Positions 15,615 to 26,048 are shown, counted from the first letter of the stretch. The stretch is 64,000 nucleotides of DNA from an uncultured Lachnospiraceae bacterium (GCA_905207905.1 CAJLNC010000001.1:1-64000), one strand, 5' to 3'. The notes: generated by a model from the sequence alone, not told the origin. A program made the numbers and translations.

Positions 15615-17960
15615 ATGTTAAAAGCAGGATCATTTATTCAAAACCGGTATGAGATCATAAGCCGCATCGGTTCAGGCGGGATGGCGGATGTGTACAGAGC
15701 CAAGGACCATAAGCTGAACCGCTTTGTGGCAGTGAAGGTATTAAAACAGGAATTTAAGGATGACAGTGAGTTTATCTCCAAGTTTCGGGTGGAAGCCCAG
15801 GCGGCAGGGGGATTGGCCCACGCCAACATTGTGAATGTGTATGATGTGGGAGAGGAGAACGGCATCAACTTTATTGTGATGGAGCTGGTGGAGGGTATTA
15901 CCCTGAAAGCATACATTGCAAAGAAAGGAAAGCTTTCTGTTCGGGAGGCCACCAGCATTATGCTCCAGGTGGCGGCCGGGCTGGAGGCGGCTCACAATAA
16001 TGGAATCATCCACAGGGATGTAAAGCCTCAGAATATTATTATTTCTGTGGATGGAAAAGCCAAGGTGGCGGATTTTGGTATTGCCAGAGCGGCTTCCTCC
16101 AACACGATCAATTCCAGCGCCATGGGCTCGGTGCATTACAGCTCTCCGGAGCAGACCAGAGGCGGTTACAGCGATGCAAAGAGCGATATCTATTCTCTTG
16201 GCATTACCATGTATGAGATGCTCACCGGGCGGGTGCCCTTTGATGGGGACAGCACAGTGGCAGTGGCTTTAAAGCACCTTCAGGAGGAGATTCAGTCTCC
16301 CAGAAAACTGGAGCCGGAGATACCTTTCAGCACAGAGCAGATCATTTTAAAATGCACCCAGAAGAGTCCAGACAGACGATACGCCAACATGACGGAGCTG
16401 ATTCGGGATTTGAAGGAATCTTTAGTAAATCCGGAAGGGAATTTTGTCACAATTCCCAAGCTCAATCCCAATGCTCACACCATCCTTCTGTCAAAGGAGG
16501 AGATGGATCAGATCAAAAGCAGCGCAATGCCCATGTACGATGAAAACCTGAATACCGGGGCAGTGCGGCAATTTTCTGATACCGGAAATGTGACAGGCGA
16601 GAAGCTAAGACAGCCTTACGGTGGAAATTATTATCAGAACAGCGGTTACCAGGGGGTGGCCTACAATCGGGAGACCAATTATCCCGGAGGTTCCTATGCG
16701 GGAATGTACCAGGACGGAGGCGTCTACTCCGCGCTGGAGGAGCTGGAGGAGCAGCAGAATCAGTTTGATGAGGAGATGGAGGAGTTCCGACGCAAGAAGC
16801 GAAGAAATTTTTCCGGAAATGCCAGAAGAGACCGGGAGGACGCGGGAAATCCGGGAGGAGAGCGGCTGATCACTGTGATCAGCATCGTCCTGGCGGTGGC
16901 GGTAGGATGCGTACTGCTGGCCATGCTGGGCCGGGCTTTGGGAATCTTTCATTTTGGTTCCAGTGAAAATCAGGGAGGCGCCCAGAACAGTCCGCAGACG
17001 GTTGTGACGGAGACAGAAGCAGTGGACAACCGTTCGGTGCAGGTGCCGAACCTGGAGGGCAAAACGGAAGCGGAAGCGCAGAGCATGCTGCGGGAACTGA
17101 ATCTGGGATATAAATATCAGGGAGAAGCTCCCTCCACGCAGTATGCCAAGGGGCTGGTGATCAGCCAAACCGTAGAGGCAGACACTATGGTGGAAAAAAA
17201 TACTACGGTAGGATATACCTTAAGTTCCGGCTCGCAGGAGCCTCTGACCGTTCCGGGACTTTCCGGAGTTTCCCGGGAGGAGGCGGAAAAAACGCTTACC
17301 GGCATGGGGCTGATGGTTTCTGTGGATAACAGCCGCTACAGTGATACGGTAGCGGAGGGAATGGTGATCACCACCAACCCGGGAGCAGGTTCTAATGTGA
17401 ATTTGGGAGATACAGTGACCCTCTATATCAGTCAGGGAGCAGAAGGGTCTACGGTGGTAGTGCCCAAGGTGGTGGGCCATTATGTGGAGGATGCCAGAAC
17501 CGCCCTTGGAAATCTTGGGCTGTTTGTGTATTATACAGAGGTAGTGGATCCGTCTGTGGAAAAAGGACTGGTGATTGCGCAGGATATTCCGGAAGGAACC
17601 AGCGTTAAGACAGGAACCAACGTAACGATTACCGTGAGTGCAGGATCCGGAGAGGGAGAGGCCACTGTGGGTACGGGCACAGGCAAGTGGATGTGCAGCG
17701 CTCTTTTGGTAGCGCCCCAGGACACCGGGGAAGTGTATGAAGAGGAGCTGGTGCGGATCGTGGTGGTTCAAAATGAAGGACTGGAAAACGAGACGAAGAA
17801 TACTGTGTTTGAGGGAATTATTACCTTTCCTTACAGTTTGAATGTGGAGGGAGCCGCAGGGGTGAGTACAGGCACTGCCTACGTCTATGTGTTGGATGCC
17901 CAGACCTGGGAGATTGAGACTACGATTAAATATCCGATTGAATTTGAATCGGTAAGCTGA
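15615..17960 (+). CDS. prkC: PASTA-domain Ser/Thr protein kinase PrkC/PknB
   Basis: Membrane kinase that senses peptidoglycan or lipid II. Of 781 residues, 12-272 form the kinase (glycine loop GSGGMA at 19-24, K41, HRDVKPQN, DFG). A Gly/Tyr/Asn-rich juxtamembrane stretch (about 330-375) and a Glu/Arg-rich part precede the TM segment near 418-445. Outside are three PASTA repeats, each opening with a V/T-VP motif, then a distinct domain of about 100 residues at the C-terminus. No strong ribosome site precedes ATG 15615, so its translation probably depends on coupling with prpC. Confidence 0.97.
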   Translation: MLKAGSFIQNRYEIISRIGSGGMADVYRAKDHKLNRFVAVKVLKQEFKDDSEFISKFRVEAQAAGGLAHANIVNVYDVGEENGINFIVMELVEGITLKAYIAKKGKLSVREATSIMLQVAAGLEAAHNNGIIHRDVKPQNIIISVDGKAKVADFGIARAASSNTINSSAMGSVHYSSPEQTRGGYSDAKSDIYSLGITMYEMLTGRVPFDGDSTVAVALKHLQEEIQSPRKLEPEIPFSTEQIILKCTQKSPDRRYANMTELIRDLKESLVNPEGNFVTIPKLNPNAHTILLSKEEMDQIKSSAMPMYDENLNTGAVRQFSDTGNVTGEKLRQPYGGNYYQNSGYQGVAYNRETNYPGGSYAGMYQDGGVYSALEELEEQQNQFDEEMEEFRRKKRRNFSGNARRDREDAGNPGGERLITVISIVLAVAVGCVLLAMLGRALGIFHFGSSENQGGAQNSPQTVVTETEAVDNRSVQVPNLEGKTEAEAQSMLRELNLGYKYQGEAPSTQYAKGLVISQTVEADTMVEKNTTVGYTLSSGSQEPLTVPGLSGVSREEAEKTLTGMGLMVSVDNSRYSDTVAEGMVITTNPGAGSNVNLGDTVTLYISQGAEGSTVVVPKVVGHYVEDARTALGNLGLFVYYTEVVDPSVEKGLVIAQDIPEGTSVKTGTNVTITVSAGSGEGEATVGTGTGKWMCSALLVAPQDTGEVYEEELVRIVVVQNEGLENETKNTVFEGIITFPYSLNVEGAAGVSTGTAYVYVLDAQTWEIETTIKYPIEFESVS

Positions 17961-18060
17961 ACAGACAACGGAAGCAATGGAAATGGCAGGAGTCGGAGAA
18001 CAGAAGAAGCAGAAGGACGGCAGAAGCCGGAGAATGGCAGGAACCAGAGTAGGAGCGGGG

Positions 18061-18939
18061 ATGCAGGGAAAGATCATTAAGGGAATCGGCGGTTTTTATT
18101 ATGTGCATGTAGAAGGTGCCGGAGTGTATGAGTGCAGGGCTAAGGGCATTTTTCGAAAAGACAAGAAGAAGCCCCTGGTAGGTGATAATGTGGAGATTAC
18201 AGTTTTAGATCAGGAAAAGATGGTGGGAAATGTGGAACTGCTTCTCCCCAGGAAAAATGAACTGATCCGGCCCGCAGCGGCCAATGTGGATCAGGCGTTG
18301 GTGGTATTTGCCGCCGCCAGTCCCAAGCCCAACTTAAATCTTCTGGATCGTTTTCTCATCTCCATGGAGCAGCAGCAGATTCCGGTAGCCATCTGTTTCA
18401 ACAAGTCCGATCTGGTATCGGAACAGGAAATGCAGGAGTTTGGCCAAGTGTACGAAAACTGCGGATGTCAGGTGTTTTTTATCAGCGTGTCCTGCAGGGA
18501 AGGGCTGGATGAGATTGAGAAGCTGATTACCGGAAAGACTACAGTGGTGGCGGGGCCTTCCGGAGTTGGGAAATCCTCTCTCACCAATTACCTTCAGCCC
18601 AAGGCCGGGATGGAGGTGGGAGAGGTGAGCAGAAAGATCGACCGGGGGCGTCATACCACCAGACATACAGAGCTTATCTGGGTGAAAGAACACACCTATT
18701 TTTTGGATACTCCTGGATTTAGTTCCTTGTATCTGCAGAATTTAAAGCCGGAGGAGCTGCCAGCCTACTTTCCGGAATTTACAGCCTTTGAGGGGGAGTG
18801 TCGCTTTCAGGGCTGTATGCATATTTCGGAGCCGGACTGCGGCGTGAAGCAGGCGCTGGCAGAGGGAAAGATCCCGGCTTGCCGTTATGAGAATTATTTA
18901 CTTTTGGAAGAAGAATTAAAGCACCAAAGGAGGTATTAG
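18061..18939 (+). CDS. rsgA: Ribosome small-subunit GTPase RsgA
   Basis: Circularly permuted GTPase acting in 30S subunit maturation. An N-terminal OB fold is followed by GTPase motifs in permuted order: G4 FNKSDLV, then G1 GPSGVGKSSL, then G3 DTPGF, and a C-terminal zinc cluster (CRFQGCMHISEPDC). ATG 18061 is used because AGGAG lies at 18051-18055 and the protein then starts MQGKIIKGIGG like its family; the in-frame ATG at 17977 would add 28 charged, unconserved residues. 292 residues is normal length. Confidence 0.96.
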   Translation: MQGKIIKGIGGFYYVHVEGAGVYECRAKGIFRKDKKKPLVGDNVEITVLDQEKMVGNVELLLPRKNELIRPAAANVDQALVVFAAASPKPNLNLLDRFLISMEQQQIPVAICFNKSDLVSEQEMQEFGQVYENCGCQVFFISVSCREGLDEIEKLITGKTTVVAGPSGVGKSSLTNYLQPKAGMEVGEVSRKIDRGRHTTRHTELIWVKEHTYFLDTPGFSSLYLQNLKPEELPAYFPEFTAFEGECRFQGCMHISEPDCGVKQALAEGKIPACRYENYLLLEEELKHQRRY

Positions 18940-18943
18940 AACT

Positions 18944-19603
18944 ATGAATATATTATCCCCATCTATTTTATCAGCAGATTTTGCCTGCCTGGGAGAGCAG
19001 ATCGCAAAAGTTGAGCAGGCGGGGGCTCAGTATATCCACATTGATGTGATGGATGGTTTTTTTGTGCCCAGCATTACTTTTGGGATGCCGGTAATTCAGT
19101 CTATCCGCAAAGTGACGGAGAAGGTGTTTGATGTCCATCTGATGGTGGAGCAGCCGGAGCGGTATATCGATGAGTTTGTCCGCTGCGGAGCTGACATTAT
19201 TACGATTCACGCAGAGGCCTGTACCCATTTGGACAGTACGCTGTCCTATATCCGCAGCAAGGGCGTAAAGGCCGGACTGGCTTTGTGCCCCTCTACTCCC
19301 TTAACGGTTCTGGATTACCTGTGGAATAAGCTGGATATGGTGCTTTTAATGACCGTGAATCCCGGATTTGGAGGACAGAAATACATTCCGGAGATGACAG
19401 AGAAGGTGGCCGCCCTGCGGAAAATAATGGATGAGCGGGGACTGAATATGGATCTTGAGGTGGACGGGGGTATCAATGAGGACACCATCCGCTCGGTTTT
19501 GGAAGCAGGTGCGAATGTGCTGGTGGCCGGTTCTGCGGTATTTAAAGGAAATATTGAAGAAAACGTGGAAAAATATCTGAAGATTATGCGGGAGTACGAA
19601 TGA
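18944..19603 (+). CDS. rpe: Ribulose-phosphate 3-epimerase
   Basis: Interconverts ribulose-5-phosphate and xylulose-5-phosphate in the pentose phosphate pathway. This TIM-barrel protein of 219 residues shows the family signatures SPSILSADF, HIDVMDGFFVPSITFG, DVHLMVEQP, NPGFGGQKYIP and EVDGGI, which carry the metal-binding His/Asp residues. It starts four bases after rsgA and overlaps thiN by four bases, so the three genes form one tight unit. Confidence 0.98.
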   Translation: MNILSPSILSADFACLGEQIAKVEQAGAQYIHIDVMDGFFVPSITFGMPVIQSIRKVTEKVFDVHLMVEQPERYIDEFVRCGADIITIHAEACTHLDSTLSYIRSKGVKAGLALCPSTPLTVLDYLWNKLDMVLLMTVNPGFGGQKYIPEMTEKVAALRKIMDERGLNMDLEVDGGINEDTIRSVLEAGANVLVAGSAVFKGNIEENVEKYLKIMREYE

Positions 19604-20253
19604 AAACAGCAGTGATTGTCAGCGGGGGTAAGATCGAGGAAGATTTTGCCCTTCGTTTTTTGGAAAAAGAGAAGTTTGACTATTTGATCGCAGCAGACAG
19701 GGGGCTGAAGTTTCTGCAGGAGCAGGGTCTGGTGCCTACCCATATTGTGGGAGATTTTGATTCCTCTGGAAAGGAGCTTCTGGAACTCTACCGGGACAAT
19801 CCACAGGTAGAGATTCGCACCTTCCAGCCAGAGAAGGACTGGACGGACACAGAGATTGCTCTGGAGCAGGCGGCAGCCCTGGGCTGTACCCGGGTAAATA
19901 TTCTGGGAGCCACAGGGGGCAGCCGGGTGGATCACCTGATTGGAAACCTTCAGCTGTTGTCCCTGGCTCTGGAGCGGGGCGTGGACTGCTATCTTCTGGA
20001 TTCGAAAAACAAGATCTATCTTCGGGATCAGGAATTTACGGTGGACAAAAGGAGCCAATGGGGTACCTATGTATCTCTATTTGCCCTGGGAGGCGATGTG
20101 GAGGGACTGACTCTTCACGGTATGAAATACCCCCTCCATGAGTACACCCTAGGTTCCGTGGGAACCAGGGCTGTGAGCAATGAGATACAGGAGGAGATGG
20201 GACACATTACTTTTCGCAGCGGCCGGCTGCTGGTGGTGGAGGCAAGGGATTAG
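19600..20253 (+). CDS. thiN: Thiamine pyrophosphokinase
   Basis: Converts thiamine to thiamine pyrophosphate with ATP. The 217 residues show the family motifs AADRGL, GDFDS (metal and diphosphate site) and KDWTDTE, followed by the C-terminal beta-rich thiamine-binding domain (GTYVSLFAL). The ATG lies inside the rpe stop (ATGA). It is the last gene of the priA-to-thiN cluster and is followed immediately by an intrinsic terminator. Confidence 0.96.
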   Translation: MKTAVIVSGGKIEEDFALRFLEKEKFDYLIAADRGLKFLQEQGLVPTHIVGDFDSSGKELLELYRDNPQVEIRTFQPEKDWTDTEIALEQAAALGCTRVNILGATGGSRVDHLIGNLQLLSLALERGVDCYLLDSKNKIYLRDQEFTVDKRSQWGTYVSLFALGGDVEGLTLHGMKYPLHEYTLGSVGTRAVSNEIQEEMGHITFRSGRLLVVEARD

Positions 20254-20258
20254 AGACA

Positions 20259-20286
20259 GGTAACTTGCTGAGGCAGGTTGCCTTTT
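20259..20286 (+). terminator. Intrinsic terminator after thiN
   Basis: GGTAACTTGC and GCAGGTTGCC pair over 10 positions (G-U pairs included) around a TGAG loop, followed by TTTT. It starts five bases after the thiN stop and closes the cluster. Confidence 0.8.
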
Positions 20287-20330
20287 AGTTAAATGCTGCA
20301 ATAGAAAGGAAATCTGGCAGAAACTGAATA

Positions 20331-20359
20331 TTCACAAAGATATAATGGTATGGTACAAT
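20331..20359 (+). promoter_or_regulatory. Candidate promoter for ychF
   Basis: TTCACA (20331-20336), 17-base spacer, TACAAT (20354-20359). A second -10-like TATAAT at 20341-20346 lacks a good -35. Either would give an A-rich leader of about 160 bases before ychF. Confidence 0.5.
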
Positions 20360-20528
20360 ATAAATTGCTGTATTAGGGCTTCTTGAGAAAAGAGCCGGAA
20401 TATGGGAAAAGATTTAAAAAGCAAAGAATTTGGTCTGATTACTGGATTAGGATAAAAAAGAAAACAGCTACCATGCTGAAAAAGCAAAAGGATAAGCATC
20501 AAAGGATTTATAGGAGGAAATATAGAAA

Positions 20529-21626
20529 ATGAAACTAGGTATTGTAGGACTGCCCAATGTGGGCAAAAGTACACTGTTTAACTCGCTGACGAAGGCTGGC
20601 GCAGAGTCTGCCAATTATCCCTTCTGTACCATCGACCCCAACGTGGGGGTGGTGGCTGTGCCGGATCAGAGGCTGAAACTGCTGGCTGATCTGTACCACT
20701 CTGCAAAGGTGACTCCGGCAGTGATCGAATTTGTGGACATTGCAGGATTGGTGAAGGGAGCCTCCAAGGGGGAGGGCCTTGGGAACCAGTTCCTGGCCAA
20801 TATCCGGGAGGTGGATGCCATTGTCCATGTGGTGCGCTGTTTTGAGGACACCAATGTGATCCATGTGGACGGCAGTGTGGATCCGGTGCGGGATATTGAG
20901 ACCATTAACCTGGAGCTGATTTTTTCCGATCTGGAGATCCTGGAGAGAAGAATCGCTAAAACTTCCAGGGGAGCCAGAAATGACAAGGCGCTGGCAAAGG
21001 AACTGGAACTGCTTAACAGCCTGAAGGCCTATCTGGAGGACGGCAAGCTGGCCATTACCTATCAGACAGAGGATGAGGAGGAGCAGGCGCTTCTGGATTC
21101 TTTTAACCTGCTTACCGCAAAGCCGGTGATCTTTGCAGCCAATGTGTGCGAGGATGACCTGGCGGATGACGGAGCTTCCAATTCTTACGTTCAGGCAGTG
21201 AGAGAGTATGCCAAGGAGACTGGAAGCGGTGTGTTTGTGATTTGTGCCAAAATCGAGGAAGAGATCTCAGAGCTGGAGGAAGATGAGAAAGCCATGTTCC
21301 TGGAGGATTTGGGACTGAAGGAGTCCGGTTTGGAAAAACTGATCGCAGCCAGCTACGATCTTCTGGGACTGATGAGCTTCCTCACAGCAGGTGAGACGGA
21401 GACCAGAGCATGGACCATCCGCAAGGGCACCAAGGCGCCTCAGGCGGCAGGTAAGATTCATTCTGACTTCGAGAGAGGATTTATCCGGGCGGAGGTAGTC
21501 AACTATCAGAACCTGTTAGACTGCGGCTCCTTATCAGCAGCCAGAGAAAAAGGTCTGGTAGGGCTGGAAGGAAAGGATTATGTAGTCCAGGACGGCGATG
21601 TGATCCTGTTCCGTTTCAATGTGTAA
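20529..21626 (+). CDS. ychF: Redox-regulated ATPase YchF (Obg-like)
   Basis: Universally conserved P-loop ATPase of the Obg family that binds ribosomes. The 365 residues start with GLPNVGKST, continue with [17 protein letters not shown] (G3 region) and a coiled-coil insertion, and end in the TGS domain ([35 protein letters not shown]). The AGGAGG site is at 20511-20516. It stands alone behind its own promoter; lgt follows after 56 bases with no clear terminator. Confidence 0.98.
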   Translation: MKLGIVGLPNVGKSTLFNSLTKAGAESANYPFCTIDPNVGVVAVPDQRLKLLADLYHSAKVTPAVIEFVDIAGLVKGASKGEGLGNQFLANIREVDAIVHVVRCFEDTNVIHVDGSVDPVRDIETINLELIFSDLEILERRIAKTSRGARNDKALAKELELLNSLKAYLEDGKLAITYQTEDEEEQALLDSFNLLTAKPVIFAANVCEDDLADDGASNSYVQAVREYAKETGSGVFVICAKIEEEISELEEDEKAMFLEDLGLKESGLEKLIAASYDLLGLMSFLTAGETETRAWTIRKGTKAPQAAGKIHSDFERGFIRAEVVNYQNLLDCGSLSAAREKGLVGLEGKDYVVQDGDVILFRFNV

Positions 21627-21682
21627 CTTTAGTTCCGGACAGCAGGAAAACGGGGTTCAGTTTTTAGTATGGAAGGAGCGCT

Positions 21683-22585
21683 ATGACAACAGACAGCATT
21701 CTGTTTCCCAACCTGGGGATCGCTTTGCCTCATGTGGGCAAGACGGTCTCCATCTTTGGATTTGAGATCGCATATTATGGGATTGTAATTGCACTGGCCA
21801 TGATGGCAGGGCTTTTTCTTGCCATGTGGGCAGCCAAAAAGACGAAGCAGGATCCAGATGACTATTTCAACCTGGCTATGATCGCCATTGTGGTATCGCT
21901 GATCTGCGCCAGATTGTACTATGTGGTCTTTTCCTGGGATTATTACAAGGACCATCTCCTGGAAATTTTGAATTTCCGGGGAGGCGGGCTGGCCATCTAC
22001 GGCGGTGTGATCGGCGGCGTGGCTACCTGCATTGTGTATGGGAAAATGAAAAAAATGAATTACGCGAAACTGATGGATACCGCCTGCCTTGGACTGATAC
22101 TGGGGCAGATTATCGGGCGGTGGGGGAATTTCTTTAACCGGGAGGCCTTTGGGGGATACACCGATGGACTGCTGGCTATGCAGCTTCCCCTGGATGCAGT
22201 CAGGGCCAGTGAGGTGACTCAGGAGATGATGGCCCATGTCCAGGAGATTGACGGGGTAAAATTCATTCAGGTACATCCCACCTTTCTCTATGAGTCCCTT
22301 TGGAATTTGGCAGTGCTGGCAGTGCTGCTGGTGATCACGGTGAAGGGGCTGAAAAAGTTTCAGGGGGAAGTGGTGTTGTTTTATCTGCTGCTTTACGGGC
22401 TGGGACGGATGTGGATTGAGGGGCTGCGGACGGATCAGCTTTTGCTGCCTGTGACTGGGCTTCCGGTTTCCCAGGTGCTCTCAGGCGTGCTGGCGGCCGG
22501 TTCCCTGGCAGCGATTCTGGTGCTGCGGCGCAGACAGGGCCAGCGCCTTTCCGTTGAGAAAAGAAGCAATAGGAAGAAACACTGA
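21683..22585 (+). CDS. lgt: Prolipoprotein diacylglyceryl transferase
   Basis: Membrane enzyme that attaches diacylglycerol to the lipobox cysteine of prolipoproteins, the first step of lipoprotein maturation. The 300 residues have about seven TM segments and the Lgt signature GQIIGRWGNFFNREAFGG with its essential Arg and Asn. Its presence shows that the organism makes lipoproteins, which makes the cysteine-free binding protein at 35231 stand out. Confidence 0.97.
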   Translation: MTTDSILFPNLGIALPHVGKTVSIFGFEIAYYGIVIALAMMAGLFLAMWAAKKTKQDPDDYFNLAMIAIVVSLICARLYYVVFSWDYYKDHLLEILNFRGGGLAIYGGVIGGVATCIVYGKMKKMNYAKLMDTACLGLILGQIIGRWGNFFNREAFGGYTDGLLAMQLPLDAVRASEVTQEMMAHVQEIDGVKFIQVHPTFLYESLWNLAVLAVLLVITVKGLKKFQGEVVLFYLLLYGLGRMWIEGLRTDQLLLPVTGLPVSQVLSGVLAAGSLAAILVLRRRQGQRLSVEKRSNRKKH

Positions 22586-22768
22586 TCCAGAAGAGAGAGC
22601 AAAAAGATAGAAGTACAAAGGCGCTGTTTATCGGATTGACCGGGAACAGTAACCAGCAAAACAGCAGACTATCAGAAAGTAAAAGAAGCAGGACAACAGG
22701 GCCTTAGCAAGATGCAAAGGCAGGGGAGAAAACACCGAATAAGGGGAAGATTTACAAAAGGAGAGACT

Positions 22769-23770
22769 ATGGCAGGAACAGATATCGGAATTGATTTGGG
22801 AACATCCAGCATCCTGGTGTATGTACGGGGAAAGGGCGTTGTGTTAAAGGAGCCTTCGGTGGTGGCTTATGACCGGGACAGCGACAAGATTAAGGCCATT
22901 GGCGAGGAGGCACGGCTGATGTTGAGCCGCACTCCGGGAAATATTGTGGCAGTGAGACCCATGAAAAACGGGATTATTTCGGATTACATGGTGACAGAGC
23001 AGATGCTCCGCTATTTTATCCAGAAAGCAGTGGGACGGCTGTCTTTTCGGAAACCCAGAGTGAGCATCTGTGTGCCCAGCAGCGTTACAGAGGTGGAGCG
23101 CAAGGCAGTGGAAGACGCCACTTACCAGGCGGGAGCCAGAGAGGTACATATGGTGGAGGAACCTATTGCAGCAGCCATTGGTTCCGGCATTGACATTTCC
23201 AGACCCAGCGGAAATATGATCGTGGATATCGGCGGTGGAACCTGCAGCGTGGCGGTTCTGTCTATCAATGGCATTGTGGTGACTCATTCCATCAAAATCG
23301 GAGGAGATGATTTTGACGCAGCCATTGTAAAATACGTGAAGGATCACTATGGGCTGATGATCAGCGAACAGGCTGCGGAGGAGATCAAGATCACCATCGG
23401 CACGGTGTTTGAACGGCCGGAGCAGACGGTGATGGAGGTGAGCGGCCGGGATCTGGTAACCGGGCTGCCGAAAAATGTAAAGATCACCTCTGAGGACACC
23501 AGGGAGGCTTTGAAAGATACTGTGGGACAGATTGTGGATGCAGTCCACAATGTATTGGAGCGCACTCCCCCGGAGCTGGCTGCGGACGTATCGGACCGGG
23601 GAATTATCCTGGTGGGCGGAGGCGCGCTGCTGGGCGGCCTGGAGGAATTGATCGAGGCCAAGACCGGAGTGAATACCATGACAGCGGAAGATCCCATGAC
23701 AGCAGTGGCAGTGGGAACGGGGCGCTTTGTGGAGCTGACTGCCCCGGGCAAGAGAACAGAAGAGGAATAG
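22769..23770 (+). CDS. mreB: MreB/Mbl actin-like cell-shape protein
   Basis: Bacterial actin that guides lateral wall synthesis. The 333 residues carry the nucleotide-binding motifs IGIDLGTSSILVYV (phosphate 1), VDIGGGTCSVAVLS (phosphate 2) and the adenosine motif ILVGGGALLGGL. ATG 22769 is chosen because AAAGGAGAG lies just before it and the protein then begins at the conserved strand; the frame opens further upstream to 22712. No mreC or mreD follows, so this is a stand-alone paralogue (MreB, Mbl or MreBH cannot be told apart here). The preceding 183 bases hold nothing recognisable. Confidence 0.93.
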   Translation: MAGTDIGIDLGTSSILVYVRGKGVVLKEPSVVAYDRDSDKIKAIGEEARLMLSRTPGNIVAVRPMKNGIISDYMVTEQMLRYFIQKAVGRLSFRKPRVSICVPSSVTEVERKAVEDATYQAGAREVHMVEEPIAAAIGSGIDISRPSGNMIVDIGGGTCSVAVLSINGIVVTHSIKIGGDDFDAAIVKYVKDHYGLMISEQAAEEIKITIGTVFERPEQTVMEVSGRDLVTGLPKNVKITSEDTREALKDTVGQIVDAVHNVLERTPPELAADVSDRGIILVGGGALLGGLEELIEAKTGVNTMTAEDPMTAVAVGTGRFVELTAPGKRTEEE

Positions 23771-23780
23771 ACAAGAATCT

Positions 23781-25991
23781 ATGGAACAGATAGAAGGATA
23801 TGTGGAGCACATTGTGTATCAGAACAGCGACAATGGCTACACGGTGATGAATGTAGTGTCCGGAGATGAGGAGATCACCTGCGTGGGAATGCTGCCGATG
23901 ATCAGCGAGGGAGAACTGATTACTGCCAGCGGCCATTATACGGAGCATGCTGCATACGGAGAGCAGTTTCAGATTGAATCTTATGAGGTAAAATCTCCGG
24001 AGAGCATGGAGGCAGTGGAGCGGTACTTGGGTTCCGGTGCCATTAAGGGTGTTGGAAGCGCTTTGGCGGCCAGGATTGTCCGCAGGTTTCGGGAGGATAC
24101 TTTCCGGATTATTGAGATGGAGCCGGAACGGCTGGCTGAGATTAAGGGAATCAGCGAGCGGAAGGCCAGAGAGATTGCAGAGCAGGTGGAAGAGAAGAAG
24201 GGGATGCGGGAAGCCATGATTTTTCTGCAGCAGTATGGCATCACCATGGCCCTGTCTCTGAAGATCTATCAGAAATATGGTTCGGATATTTACCGGGTGA
24301 TCCGGGAAAATCCCTACCAGATGGCTGATGATATTACCGGCGTCGGTTTTCGGATTGCAGACGAGATTGCCCGCAGAGCTGGGATCCATACGGATTCGGA
24401 TTTTCGCATTAAGAGCGGTATTTTTTATACGCTTCAGCAATCCACCGGTGAGGGGCATGTGTACCTGCCTAAGGAGGAGCTGGCGCGGCGAACGGCAGAA
24501 CTTCTGGGGGTTCAGGTGGAACAGATGGATCAGCATCTGTCGGATCTGGCCATTGACCGGAAAGTAGTGATTCGGGAAGAGGAGGACGAGGTGAGAGTTT
24601 ACGCCGCGTCCTATTACTATATAGAGATGAATACAGCCAGGATGCTTCATGACCTGAATATTACCGGAGAGATCAATCAGGAGAAAATTCTGGAGAAGAT
24701 CAGAAAGATCGAGGAGAGAAGCAGGACCGTGCTGGATGAGAAGCAGAGGGAGGCCATTATCCAGGCAGTGCGCTGCGGTTTGGTGGTGATCACGGGAGGC
24801 CCGGGTACAGGAAAGACTACCACCATCAATACGATGATCTCCTACTTTGAAGAGGAAGGGCTGGAGATCGCCCTGGCAGCGCCTACAGGCCGGGCTGCCA
24901 AGCGGATGACAGAGGCCACGGGATATGAGGCCAAGACGATACACCGCCTGCTGGAAGTGGCCGGAGGCCCGGACAGCTCCAGCAGTTTTGGGCGGAATAT
25001 GGAAAATCCGCTGGATGCAGATGTGATCATTGTAGACGAGATGTCTATGGTGGATATCCATCTGATGTATGCGCTGTTAAATGCCATCACAGTGGGCACC
25101 CGGCTGGTGATGGTGGGAGATGTGAATCAGCTTCCCTCCGTGGGACCGGGATGTGTGCTGAAGGATATCATTGAATCCGGCCAGTGCCAGGTGGTGCGTC
25201 TGACCAGGATCTTCCGGCAGGCCAGTGAGAGCGATATTGTAGTGAATGCCCATAAGATTAACAGGGGAGAACACATGGAGCTGGACAACAAAAGCAGGGA
25301 CTTTTTCTTTTTGAAACGTCAGGATGCCAATGTGATTATCAGCATCGCCATCCAACTGGTAAAGGAAAAGATGCCAAGATACGTTCACGCCAGCCAGAAT
25401 GAGATTCAGGTGCTTACGCCTACCAGAAAAGGACTTTTGGGCGTAGAGCGGCTCAACCGGATCCTGCAGGAATACTTAAATCCCAGAGATGGAAAGAAAA
25501 AGGAGTATGTCAGAGGAGATACCCTGTTCCGGGAAGGGGACAAGGTGATGCAGATCAAGAATAATTATCAGCTGGAGTGGGAAGTCCGGGGAAAATACGG
25601 AATGCCCATTGACAAGGGAACCGGAGTATTCAATGGGGACATGGGCGTGATCCGGGAGATCAATGAATATGCGGAGCGTCTGACAGTGGAATTTGATGAC
25701 CACCGGTTTATCGAATATCCTTTTTCCGGATTGGAGGAGTTGGAGCTGTCCTACGCAGTGACCATCCATAAATCACAGGGAAGCGAATATCCAGCGGTGG
25801 TGATTCCGCTGCTTGGAGGTCCAAGAATGCTGATGAACCGAAATCTGCTTTACACCGCAGTGACCAGAGCCAAAAGTTGCGTGACGCTGGTGGGAGATCC
25901 CAGGGTGTACGATCAGATGATTGACAATACCATGGAGCAGAAACGCTACAGCAGCCTGGCTCTTCGGATGCGGCAGCTGGGAGAGCTGTAG
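23781..25991 (+). CDS. recD2: ATP-dependent RecD-like DNA helicase
   Basis: Superfamily 1B 5'-3' helicase of the RecD2 type, which works without RecBC. The 736 residues contain an N-terminal OB-like domain, helix-hairpin-helix repeats (about 80-190), Walker A GGPGTGKTTTIN (G339-N350), motif II IVDEMSMVD, and the C-terminal UvrD-like domain with TIHKSQGSEYP and LLYTAVTRAK. It starts 10 bases after mreB. The annotated family role is recombination and repair; competence-linked comFC follows. Confidence 0.96.
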   Translation: MEQIEGYVEHIVYQNSDNGYTVMNVVSGDEEITCVGMLPMISEGELITASGHYTEHAAYGEQFQIESYEVKSPESMEAVERYLGSGAIKGVGSALAARIVRRFREDTFRIIEMEPERLAEIKGISERKAREIAEQVEEKKGMREAMIFLQQYGITMALSLKIYQKYGSDIYRVIRENPYQMADDITGVGFRIADEIARRAGIHTDSDFRIKSGIFYTLQQSTGEGHVYLPKEELARRTAELLGVQVEQMDQHLSDLAIDRKVVIREEEDEVRVYAASYYYIEMNTARMLHDLNITGEINQEKILEKIRKIEERSRTVLDEKQREAIIQAVRCGLVVITGGPGTGKTTTINTMISYFEEEGLEIALAAPTGRAAKRMTEATGYEAKTIHRLLEVAGGPDSSSSFGRNMENPLDADVIIVDEMSMVDIHLMYALLNAITVGTRLVMVGDVNQLPSVGPGCVLKDIIESGQCQVVRLTRIFRQASESDIVVNAHKINRGEHMELDNKSRDFFFLKRQDANVIISIAIQLVKEKMPRYVHASQNEIQVLTPTRKGLLGVERLNRILQEYLNPRDGKKKEYVRGDTLFREGDKVMQIKNNYQLEWEVRGKYGMPIDKGTGVFNGDMGVIREINEYAERLTVEFDDHRFIEYPFSGLEELELSYAVTIHKSQGSEYPAVVIPLLGGPRMLMNRNLLYTAVTRAKSCVTLVGDPRVYDQMIDNTMEQKRYSSLALRMRQLGEL

Positions 25992-26048
25992 AATCGGGAG
26001 AGGAATGTTGCAAAACCGCGGCTTTTTGGGGAGAGAGCGTGGTAGGAA

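Noticed and set aside
17977..18060. In-frame 28-codon extension of rsgA
   Set aside because: Charged, unconserved residues; AGGAG and the family N-terminus place the start at 18061.
23604..25061. Minus-strand frame of 485 codons
   Set aside because: Antisense to recD2 and mreB, which have full catalytic motifs; His/Leu/Pro-rich content is typical of an antisense shadow.
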